A stretch of DNA of 64,000 bases from Flavobacterium anhuiense. Lineage in GTDB: Bacteria; Bacteroidota; Bacteroidia; Flavobacteriales; Flavobacteriaceae. Where the stretch lies: contig NZ_JUIV01000003.1 in the NCBI RefSeq assembly GCF_004151235.1, positions 305,001 through 369,000 of the forward strand. Reading direction: 5' to 3'. The position numbers and the translations under genes are program-made. Below, one piece after another: positions 8,101-14,953 of this stretch; positions within the stretch are counted from its first letter, which is position 1; each line of letters begins with the position of its first letter. The notes beneath the pieces were generated by a model, which was given only the letters and a program-made list of their open reading frames with translations, did not search any database and was not told where the DNA came from.

Positions 8101-8661
8101 ATGAAAACAATTCAATCCTTTTTACTAACAGTAATTTTTACCACAATTTCATTACATACAAATGCACAAAGAAATTATACCGTAGCTGCAAACTCAACTT
8201 TTGAAGTAGCGGGAACCTCTACCGTACACGACTGGGTAATGAAATCTACAGAAGGAACAGGAACAGCCAATTTAATCATTAAAGACTCTAAACTGACAGG
8301 CATTAATAGTTTAAATGTTTCCTTATTGGCTGAAAGCTTAAAAAGCTACAAAGCAAGCATGGACAAAGTGGCTTATGAAGCAATGGATACTGAAACACAC
8401 AAATACATTGAATATGTTTTAAAATCTGCTGAAAAGCTTGATGAAACAACTTGGAACTTAACGGGTGTTTACACTATTGCAGGCGTAAGCAAAGAATTTA
8501 AAACTCAGGTAAAAGTAACTACAAACAAAGGAAGCATCATTTTGCAAGGTTCTAATCAAATTACTTTTGGCGATTTTGAGATGACACCTCCAAAAGCTGC
8601 TTTGGGAGTTGTAAAAGCAGGAAAAGATCTAACTGTAATCTTCAATATTATCTTAAGCTAA
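8101..8661 (+). CDS. YceI-family secreted lipid-binding-like protein (copy 1)
   Basis: The protein (186 residues from this start) has a signal peptide ending in TNAQ and then one YceI domain, a lipocalin-like beta-barrel that binds polyisoprenoid-type ligands in known members. Marks of the family are FEVAGTSTVHDW near the N-terminus and the GVSKEFKTQVKVT region. ATG at 8101 was chosen over 8077 because the signal peptide starts there. It is 61% or so alike by eye to the copy at 8955 and precedes a porin-like gene. The Crp/Fnr-like box upstream suggests control by oxygen, nitric oxide or a similar signal, but that is inference. Confidence 0.88.
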   Translation: MKTIQSFLLTVIFTTISLHTNAQRNYTVAANSTFEVAGTSTVHDWVMKSTEGTGTANLIIKDSKLTGINSLNVSLLAESLKSYKASMDKVAYEAMDTETHKYIEYVLKSAEKLDETTWNLTGVYTIAGVSKEFKTQVKVTTNKGSIILQGSNQITFGDFEMTPPKAALGVVKAGKDLTVIFNIILS

Positions 8662-8945
8662 ATCTTAATGTTAAAAAACATTCTTTTTTAACATTTTATC
8701 TCTTCGAATTAAATGTTAAAAAATAGCAATTCAATAAAATGAACCATCTCTTTTTGCGTAACTGATCGATTCTATAGAAAATGAAAACGTTGTAGTTATT
8801 AAATACCTATTTAATAAAATTTTAACAATGACTTTTATCATGTATTAAGCTGATTTATAGAAGGATCTTTGATACAAGTTAAAACAACATTCTTAGTACT
8901 AAATAGAAACTGGCCGACAATTAACTTATTTTTTATAATATAAAC
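8662..8945. other. Intergenic region between the two yceI genes
   Basis: It contains an inverted repeat (ATGTTAAAAAACATTC and TTTAACATTT, about 8668-8696) that may end the first transcript, and the second yceI promoter at 8828-8871. No gene is visible. Confidence 0.5.
8828..8871 (+). promoter_or_regulatory. Crp/Fnr-like operator and -7 box of the second yceI gene
   Basis: ATGACTTTTATCAT (8828-8841) is nearly identical to the box before the first yceI gene and again has the TGA-N6-TCA core. GATCTTTG at 8864-8871 fits the -7 box except at its first base. The distance from operator start to box start is 36 bases, exactly as at 7965/8001. A further TTTAATAAAA block upstream is also shared. Confidence 0.6.
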
Positions 8946-8954
8946 ATGACAAAA

Positions 8955-9524
8955 ATGAAAACAAATACATTAAAACTTTTCGCCGTTGTAACAGCATTTT
9001 TAGGAATCAGCTCTTTTGCAACAGCACAAAAATCATATGCTTTAGATAGCAAATCAACTTTTTCTGTTGCGGGTACTTCTACACTTCACGACTGGGAAAT
9101 GAAATCGACTTCTGGAACTGGAACAGCTACTTTAAACATTACTAACGGAAAGCTAACAGACATTGAAGCTCTGACTGTAACTCTTTTAGCAGAAAGCGTA
9201 AAAAGCGAGAAAAAAAGCATGGATAAAGTGGCTTATGAGACTTTAAAAACAGACAAAAACAAAAACATTAAATATGTTCTTAAATCTGCTGAAAAAGTAA
9301 ACGAAACAACTTGGGAACTTACAGGAACTTACACCATTGCTGGAGTTAGCAAAGTTTACAAAACCTCTGTAAAAACAACGGTTACAAAAGATGGTTTAAA
9401 CCTTCAGGGAACTAACAAAATCACTTTTACAGATTTCGGAATGAAATCTCCAACAGCAATGCTTGGAACAATTAAAACAGGTCAAGACCTAACACTAAAA
9501 TTCAATTTAAACTTTAATTTATAA
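8955..9524 (+). CDS. YceI-family secreted lipid-binding-like protein (copy 2)
   Basis: The protein has a signal peptide ending in ATAQ followed by one YceI domain with the same FSVAGTSTLHDW and AGVSKVYKTSVK marks as copy 1. It probably lies in the periplasm or is attached at the outer membrane. An ATG nine bases upstream (8946) is an alternative start. The porin-like gene begins five bases after its stop, so the two are cotranscribed. The pair of paralogues next to a porin suggests a common job in envelope or ligand traffic, which is not proved. Confidence 0.88.
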   Translation: MKTNTLKLFAVVTAFLGISSFATAQKSYALDSKSTFSVAGTSTLHDWEMKSTSGTGTATLNITNGKLTDIEALTVTLLAESVKSEKKSMDKVAYETLKTDKNKNIKYVLKSAEKVNETTWELTGTYTIAGVSKVYKTSVKTTVTKDGLNLQGTNKITFTDFGMKSPTAMLGTIKTGQDLTLKFNLNFNL

Positions 9525-9529
9525 ACGCC

Positions 9530-10981
9530 ATGAAGAAAATTTATATTCTATTCGTCACATTAATCAGCACATTTGCTGTTCAGGCACAAGTAAGCTTTGG
9601 AAACATGCAAAATCAAATCTCTAGAGGAAAAGACGGTATCAACGTTTTTGACGTACAAAAAGACACTAGAGAATTTAAAGGTCTTAGTATTGACCTTGGA
9701 GGTGCTTTCAACATGGATTTTCAAGCTACAAATTCATTCAACGACCAACCTAATAACATTACAACTACAACTACTACAGCTACTGGAACAACCACTAGAT
9801 CAATTACAGGGTATCGTTTAATGAATACTGAAAACAATTTTACTCTTCCTGCTGCTGATATGTATATTGGTGCTCAATTATTTGATGGAGTAAGAGTTAA
9901 TTTAGATGTTTATTTGGCTTCAAGACACCACAATGATTCTTATGTAAAAGGTGGTTACTTGCAAATTGACAAGTTAGACTTCATTAAAAAAGACTTCCTA
10001 GCTGATTTCATGAAATATGCTACTATTAAAATTGGACAAATGGAGAACAATTTTGGTGATGCTCACTTTAGAGGTTCTGATAATGGTAATACAATCAGAA
10101 ATGCATTTGTTGGAAACAACATCATGTATTCTTTCACTACAGAAATGGGTATGGAAGTTTACTACAACAGAAGTGGATTGGTTAGCATGTTAGGTGTTAC
10201 AAATGGTAACTTAAATCAAAGTAATGAAGAAGTTTTTTATCCTGCTGGTCCAAACGCTAATACAACGCACAGCCCTTCAATCTTAGCTAAACTTGGTTAT
10301 GATAAACAGCTTAATCAAGATTTAAGAGTAAGAATAACTGGTTCTTATTACCATAATGCAAATCTTGGTAATGCAAACATATATGCTGCTAATAGATCAG
10401 GATTTGGTTATTGGGGTATTTTGAATAATAACGCTTATAAAAATACTATTACGAAGACCGATGCTAATGGTACTGTTATTTCTACAACTACTACTGATGT
10501 TCCTACTAGTTTCAGTAAAACATCTACTCCAGAGGCTACGTTCAACCCTAATTTCAAAAATTGGGCTACTACATACATGATTAACCCTTTTGTAAAATAT
10601 AAAGGACTTGAATTCTTCGGAACAATCGAATTAGCATCAGGAGGAGACAAAGCTGGTACTGATGACAAACGTACTGCTAATCAATATGCTTCAGAGCTTA
10701 TTTACAGATTTGGAAACACTGAACAATTCTATATTGGAGGAAAATACAATACCGTATCTGGAAAATTATCTAATGCCGATGCTAAAAAGGTTACTGTAGA
10801 TAAATTTGAAGCAAGTGCTGGTTGGTTTATGACTAAAAACATTTTAGCTAAACTAAACTACGTTAATCAAAAATATAAAGATTATTCACAATTTACTGGA
10901 GATCCTACTACTGGAAATCTAAACAACTTTTATGGTGGTAAATTTGAGGGTTTAGTATTCGAAGCAACAATTGCATTCTAA
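9530..10981 (+). CDS. Outer-membrane porin-like beta-barrel protein
   Basis: The 483-residue protein starts with a signal peptide ending in VQAQ. The rest shows many amphipathic strands separated by polar loops (for example YIGAQLFDGVRVNLDVYLASR and LRVRITGSYYHN), ending in an aromatic-containing strand FEGLVFEATIAF, as expected for an outer-membrane barrel. A Thr-rich segment lies at about residues 80-95. It resembles porin-like proteins of Bacteroidetes, but the substrate is unknown. It sits inside the YceI cluster and overlaps no neighbour; the next gene starts ten bases downstream. Confidence 0.8.
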   Translation: MKKIYILFVTLISTFAVQAQVSFGNMQNQISRGKDGINVFDVQKDTREFKGLSIDLGGAFNMDFQATNSFNDQPNNITTTTTTATGTTTRSITGYRLMNTENNFTLPAADMYIGAQLFDGVRVNLDVYLASRHHNDSYVKGGYLQIDKLDFIKKDFLADFMKYATIKIGQMENNFGDAHFRGSDNGNTIRNAFVGNNIMYSFTTEMGMEVYYNRSGLVSMLGVTNGNLNQSNEEVFYPAGPNANTTHSPSILAKLGYDKQLNQDLRVRITGSYYHNANLGNANIYAANRSGFGYWGILNNNAYKNTITKTDANGTVISTTTTDVPTSFSKTSTPEATFNPNFKNWATTYMINPFVKYKGLEFFGTIELASGGDKAGTDDKRTANQYASELIYRFGNTEQFYIGGKYNTVSGKLSNADAKKVTVDKFEASAGWFMTKNILAKLNYVNQKYKDYSQFTGDPTTGNLNNFYGGKFEGLVFEATIAF

Positions 10982-10991
10982 TATAAAAAAA

Positions 10992-11543
10992 ATGAAAACA
11001 AGATTTTCAATCTTAATTATGGGTTTAGTGGTTTTCTTTTTCTTAGGAAGTGCTAAACCCACTTTTTTTGCAGAAGATACAGCTGTGGCAATCAATAAAA
11101 TAAAAATAGAAATCACAGGTCTATCAACTGTGGGCAAATACAATTGCTCAAACATCTTTACTATAAAGGACACTGTTTACGTAAACTCAATTAAAAAAAA
11201 TACTTTTAATACCGACATCAAAATGTCAAACTTTGATTGTGGCAATAAAATAATGACGAAAGATTTGCAAGGAACAGTAAAAGTGAAAAAATTCCCCAAC
11301 AGCACAGTTTGCATAAGTGACATTAAGCCAATTGGGAAAAATTATAAATGCAGGTTAAACTTTTTTATAACCGATAAAACACTCAAATACAAAGATTTTA
11401 TACTTTATAATACAGACGATAAAATCCAAGGAACACTTAGTTTGAAATTCTCTGATATCGATTTGGAACCGCCAGTAAAAATGGCTGGATTAATTAAAGT
11501 AAAAGACGATATTGTAATTAATTTCAGTTTATATAAAAACTAA
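10992..11543 (+). CDS. Divergent YceI-like secreted protein
   Basis: The protein (183 residues from ATG 10992) has a signal peptide, then a domain of the same length and layout as YceI proteins: an ITGLSTVGKYNC strand in place of AGTSTLHDW, a central pair of strands, and an ending LSLKFSDIDLEPPVKMAGLIKVKDDIVINFSL that mirrors the end of the two YceI copies (FEMTPPKAALGVVKAGKDLTVIF). Four Cys residues, absent from its paralogues, could form disulfides. It is the last gene of the YceI-porin operon. Relation to YceI is my reading of the pattern and should be tested by profile search. Confidence 0.7.
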   Translation: MKTRFSILIMGLVVFFFLGSAKPTFFAEDTAVAINKIKIEITGLSTVGKYNCSNIFTIKDTVYVNSIKKNTFNTDIKMSNFDCGNKIMTKDLQGTVKVKKFPNSTVCISDIKPIGKNYKCRLNFFITDKTLKYKDFILYNTDDKIQGTLSLKFSDIDLEPPVKMAGLIKVKDDIVINFSLYKN

Positions 11544-11722
11544 AATTTTTCTTCTAAAAAAAATAATGCGCAGCAGCATAATTTCAAAATTTTGGCACAA
11601 GAATTGTCTAGCTCTTAAAAGAAAAATAATCTTACAAAGAGCTCAATCATTTTAAAATTTGTAATTTTATTTTTCAGCCATGTAACCTTTAAGTTTTATC
11701 AACCTAAAAAAAAATTGAAATT

Positions 11723-12088
11723 ATGAAAAAACAAATTTTGAGTTTAGCTGTAATTGCTTTATTAGCATTCGCTGTTCAATCATGCGAGAAAAAAGAAAAC
11801 AAACCTGCAGAAGATGAATTAACACTTGGCAACAAAGTAGATTCTCTTACCTCTGATATCGAAGAAGTAAAAGATAGCGCTGTAAGCAAAGCTGAAAATG
11901 CAGCAACTAAAGCAAAAGATGCAACAGAAACTGCAGCTCAAGACGTAAAAGACGCAACTAAAAAAGCAGCTGAAGATGTAAAAGATGCCACTAAAAAAGG
12001 TGCTGAAAAAGTTGAAAATGCTGCTAAAGCTGCTAAAGACGGAACTGTAAAAACAGCCAAAGAAGTAAATGAAGCTTTGAAAAAATAA
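11723..12088 (+). CDS. Small lipoprotein with LEA-like helical repeats
   Basis: The 121-residue protein has a lipoprotein signal peptide (lipobox VQSC, Cys at residue 21). The mature part is almost only Ala, Lys, Glu, Asp and Thr in loose 11-residue repeats of the type KDATKKAAEDV. Such repeats form amphipathic helices in LEA and apolipoprotein-like proteins and are linked to stress or membrane protection. It is monocistronic with a strong terminator at 12110-12139. A role in envelope stress is an inference from composition. Confidence 0.8.
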   Translation: MKKQILSLAVIALLAFAVQSCEKKENKPAEDELTLGNKVDSLTSDIEEVKDSAVSKAENAATKAKDATETAAQDVKDATKKAAEDVKDATKKGAEKVENAAKAAKDGTVKTAKEVNEALKK

Positions 12089-12109
12089 ATTTCATCAAAA
12101 TCTAAACAG

Positions 12110-12139
12110 AAACCATTCGCAATACGAATGGTTTTTTTA
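12110..12139 (+). terminator. Intrinsic terminator
   Basis: AAACCATTCG / CGAATGGTTT with a five-base loop is followed by a T run. Confidence 0.85.
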
Positions 12140-12158
12140 TGCAAAATTGCAAGCGAAT

Positions 12159-12174
12159 TATTTTTGTATTTTTG
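12159..12174 (+). promoter_or_regulatory. Two overlapping -7 boxes before the O-methyltransferase gene
   Basis: TATTTTTG occurs twice in a row (12159-12166 and 12167-12174). A TTG at 12147 lies 20 bases before the second box, a good -33/-7 pair. This supports ATG 12200 rather than an upstream start. Confidence 0.55.
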
Positions 12175-12199
12175 CATTCAAATTACTAGATTTTACAAC

Positions 12200-12841
12200 A
12201 TGCATTTTATATCTCAAGAATTAGAAGATTATATCGAACAGCATTCTGAAAACGAACCAGAATTGCTAGCGAAACTTAATAAAGAAACCTACCAGAAAAT
12301 ACTTTTGCCAAGAATGCTAAGCGGTCATTTTCAAGGCCGTGTTTTAAGCATGCTTTCAAAATTAATTCGTCCAGTCAATATTCTTGAAATTGGAACTTAC
12401 ACAGGTTACGCTGCTTTATGTTTATGCGAAGGAATGCAGGAAAACGGGCAATTGCATACCATTGATATCAAAGAAGAATTAGTCGATTTTCAGCGAAAGT
12501 ATTTTGACGCATCGCCTTGGGGAAAACAAATTTTTCAGCATTTAGGGGAAGCCGTAAACATTATTCCAGATTTAGACTTGAAATTTGATTTGGTTTTTAT
12601 TGATGCCGACAAAGAAAACTACTTGAATTACTGGGAAATGATTGTTCCAAAAATGAATAAAGGCGGTATCATTTTATCGGATAATGTTTTATGGAGCGGA
12701 AAAATTCTAGAACCGGTTCATCCAAACGATGTCAGCACAAAAGTACTTTTAGAATACAATCAGCTTTTAAAAGACGATCCAAGAGTAGAGACTGTTTTAT
12801 TGCCAATTCGTGATGGATTGACGGTTAGTCGTGTTCTATAA
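12200..12841 (+). CDS. SAM-dependent O-methyltransferase (class I, COMT-like)
   Basis: The 213-residue protein matches the family-3 O-methyltransferases (catechol/caffeoyl-CoA type). The SAM site is ILEIGTYTGYAALCL at about residues 58-72. The metal and SAM ligands lie in HTIDIKEE and VFIDADKENYLNYWE, and SDNVLWSGKI is the third conserved block. It would transfer a methyl group to a hydroxyl of a small molecule; the substrate is unknown. ATG 12200 follows a good promoter, while the longer frame from 12128 begins inside the preceding terminator and is rejected. Confidence 0.9.
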   Translation: MHFISQELEDYIEQHSENEPELLAKLNKETYQKILLPRMLSGHFQGRVLSMLSKLIRPVNILEIGTYTGYAALCLCEGMQENGQLHTIDIKEELVDFQRKYFDASPWGKQIFQHLGEAVNIIPDLDLKFDLVFIDADKENYLNYWEMIVPKMNKGGIILSDNVLWSGKILEPVHPNDVSTKVLLEYNQLLKDDPRVETVLLPIRDGLTVSRVL

Positions 12842-12886
12842 TTTTTTAGATTTCTAAGGTTCTATTCAGATTTTAAACATTTTATA

Positions 12887-13606
12887 ATGATTCACTTAAA
12901 ACAAATTGATAGCGAAGGATTTTCAATAATTAATAATGTTTTTACAGAAAATGAAATTGAAAATCTAATTTCATTAATTGACAATAAAACTAAAAATGAT
13001 TCTGATAATTCGACTTTTAGAAAATCTGACGATTTATTTGCAATTAGACAATTTCATAAAGAAGTCCCAGAAACTCTTCCTTTTATTTTTAATGAAAAAC
13101 TACAATACATTATAGAATCTACTTTCGGTAAAGGCTTTTTTATAACTAAATCAATTTATTTTGATAAACCAGAAAAATCAAATTGGTTTGTAGCCTATCA
13201 TCAAGATTTAACGATTTCAGTTGATCAAAAAATTGAAATAGAAAATTTTGAAAACTGGACGATAAAACAAAATCAATTTGCCGTTCAGCCACCTACAGAA
13301 GTATTAGAAAACAATTTCACAATTAGAATTCATATTGACAAAACTACTAAAGACAATGGCGCTTTAAAAGTGATCAATAATTCACATTCAAAAGGAATTT
13401 TGCGAATTGAAAATCTTGATTTTGAAAAAGAAAAAGAAACAATTTGTGAAGTCGAAAAAGGTGGCATTATGATCATGAAACCGCTATTATTTCACGCATC
13501 AAATAAAACCACAAACAACGAACGCAGAAGAGTAATTCATATTGAATTTAGCAAACAACAGCTTCCAAATGGCTTGGAATGGAGTGAAAAAACCATCATT
13601 AACTAA
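12887..13606 (+). CDS. Phytanoyl-CoA dioxygenase (PhyH) family protein
   Basis: The 239-residue protein looks like an Fe(II)/2-oxoglutarate-dependent oxygenase. The metal ligands are probably His and Asp of YHQDL (about residues 105-109) and the His of LLFHASNK near residue 206. The Arg in RRRVIHIEF would bind 2-oxoglutarate. HIDKTTKDNGALKVINNSHSKG is typical of PhyH members. It lies 45 bases after the O-methyltransferase and may share its transcript. Substrate unknown. Confidence 0.8.
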   Translation: MIHLKQIDSEGFSIINNVFTENEIENLISLIDNKTKNDSDNSTFRKSDDLFAIRQFHKEVPETLPFIFNEKLQYIIESTFGKGFFITKSIYFDKPEKSNWFVAYHQDLTISVDQKIEIENFENWTIKQNQFAVQPPTEVLENNFTIRIHIDKTTKDNGALKVINNSHSKGILRIENLDFEKEKETICEVEKGGIMIMKPLLFHASNKTTNNERRRVIHIEFSKQQLPNGLEWSEKTIIN

Positions 13607-13889
13607 GGTTCTGAGATGCTGAGTCGCTAAGTTTCTAAGTTTTACATTACTTAATTGCCTCCAGATTTAGCTGGAGGTATATAATTTAACTCCCCAAGGC
13701 TTTAGCCAAATATTATGAAGTATTTGGCTAAAGCCTTTTTATTTGCCCATAAAAAAAACCTCCAGCTAAAGCTGGAGGCAATTTATAATATATATCTTTA
13801 AAAACCTTAGTATCTCAGAATCTTAAAAACTTAGCACCTTTAAAAAAACTTAGAATCTCAGAACCTTATTATCTTAGCATCTTAAAAAA
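13607..13889. repeat. Composite hairpin repeat array between convergent genes
   Basis: Three stem-loops lie in a row: GCCTCCAG/CTGGAGG (about 13656-13677), AAGGCTTTAGCCAAATA with its complement (13696-13738), and CCTCCAGCTAAAGCTGGAGG (13758-13780). The first and last also pair with each other (AATTGCCTCCAG and CTGGAGGCAATT), so the array is nested. The flanks carry degenerate units of the CTTAGAATCTCAGAACCTT type, also seen at 53648-53687 and at the right end of the window. No gene is visible. Confidence 0.75.
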
Positions 13890-14453
13890 CTATCCTGGAA
13901 AATACTGCGGTTTCAGCTTTCTATAAACTAAATAAAGCAAAAATCCGAAAAGAGCTCCGAAGAAATAGCCAGTAAGAATATCACCTGGAAAATGCAATCC
14001 TAAATAAATTCGGCTGTAAGCAAAAATTAATGGCCATAGAAATATAAATCCGAAATATTTGAAATAGCGCTTTAGAATCAAAAATAAGAAAGTCGCAACC
14101 GCCATAGTATTTGCTGCATGTCCAGAGAAAAAGCTATATGATTTTCTAACCTGTACAACTCTAATAATTGAATTTATTTCAGGATCATTGCATGGTCGCA
14201 AACGCTGAAAAGTGTGTTTGAATAAGTTACAGGTTTGGTCTGTAAAAGCAATCAAAACTGCGATAAAAAGCAACAAATACAGGGTTTGCTTACCTCCTAT
14301 TTTTTTATAAATAAGATAGAATAGCAATAAGAAAAATGGCGTCCAATATAATTGATTGGTAATAATAAGCCATAATTTATCGTATGTTTCAGAACCTAAT
14401 CCGTTAAGAAAGATTAAAAGATCTTTATCTAATTCCTGTATTTTTTCAAGCAT
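13890..14453 (-). CDS. PAP2-family membrane phosphatase
   Basis: The 187-residue membrane protein has the three phosphatase motifs of the PAP2 superfamily: KHTFQRLRP, SFFSGHAAN and SRIYLGLHFPGD. Five or six hydrophobic segments surround them. Likely substrates are undecaprenyl diphosphate or lipid phosphates on the periplasmic side; this cannot be decided here. Its ATG overlaps the tatA stop by one base (TAATG), so it is translationally coupled to tatA. Confidence 0.9.
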   Translation of the reverse strand: MLEKIQELDKDLLIFLNGLGSETYDKLWLIITNQLYWTPFFLLLFYLIYKKIGGKQTLYLLLFIAVLIAFTDQTCNLFKHTFQRLRPCNDPEINSIIRVVQVRKSYSFFSGHAANTMAVATFLFLILKRYFKYFGFIFLWPLIFAYSRIYLGLHFPGDILTGYFFGALFGFLLYLVYRKLKPQYFPG

Positions 14454-14800
14454 TACATTTGGCGTTTAATAGGTCCAGAGAGTGTGTCAATATCTTCTTT
14501 TACTTTTTCGATTTCATTTGCAGTATCTCCTAAAAGATTTCCTGTATCTCCAAGTAAATTCGATTTTGCATTGTTAATTTCTGCATTGATATTTCCAGTA
14601 ATATCGTTCAGAGATTTTGCATCAAGACCATTTGCCTCTGCTCCTTTCTGAATTTCGCTTTTAATATCATTAGTTGCATTTTTTAATTGAGCCATAGCTT
14701 TTCCCATTGTACGTGCAATTTCCGGCACTTTATCTGAACCAAAAAGCATTAGTACTATAAACAGTATAAAAACTAATTCTCCTCCTCCTATACCAAACAT
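14453..14800 (-). CDS. tatA: Sec-independent translocase protein TatA/TatE family
   Basis: The protein (about 115 residues from ATG 14800) has the TatA layout: a short N-terminal membrane helix beginning FGIGGGELVFILFIVLMLFG, the hinge FGSDKVPEIARTMGKAM, an amphipathic helix and a long polar tail. It forms the protein-conducting pore for folded twin-arginine substrates. A -7 box on the minus strand at 14821-14828 lies upstream of the chosen start but overlaps the longer frame start at 14821, which rules the longer start out. The acidic C-terminal tail is longer than in E. coli TatA. Confidence 0.92.
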   Translation of the reverse strand: MFGIGGGELVFILFIVLMLFGSDKVPEIARTMGKAMAQLKNATNDIKSEIQKGAEANGLDAKSLNDITGNINAEINNAKSNLLGDTGNLLGDTANEIEKVKEDIDTLSGPIKRQM

Positions 14801-14820
14801 AACTTTTAATTTTGTAGTCA

Positions 14821-14828
14821 CAAAGATA
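14821..14828 (-). promoter_or_regulatory. Predicted -7 box of the tatA-PAP2 operon
   Basis: The minus strand reads TATCTTTG, an exact match to TAnnTTTG. Confidence 0.5.
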
Positions 14829-14894
14829 TTAAATTTTGCAGCTTAGAGTTTTAAAATTAACTTAAAAAGTCCTTGAAAATGCATTTAATTAAAA

Positions 14895-14938
14895 TAAAAA
14901 AGCTCACCAAGCATTTATACACCTGATGAGCTTTTTAT
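14895..14938 (-). terminator. Intrinsic terminator of the M1 peptidase operon
   Basis: TAAAAAAGCTCA / TGAGCTTTTTATA form a stem with A and T tracts on both sides, just past the stop of the M1 gene. Confidence 0.8.
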
Positions 14939-14953
14939 AAGCTTTTAATTTAT

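Noticed and set aside
12128..12199. Longer N-terminus for the O-methyltransferase
   Set aside because: It begins in the preceding terminator and crosses two -7 boxes.
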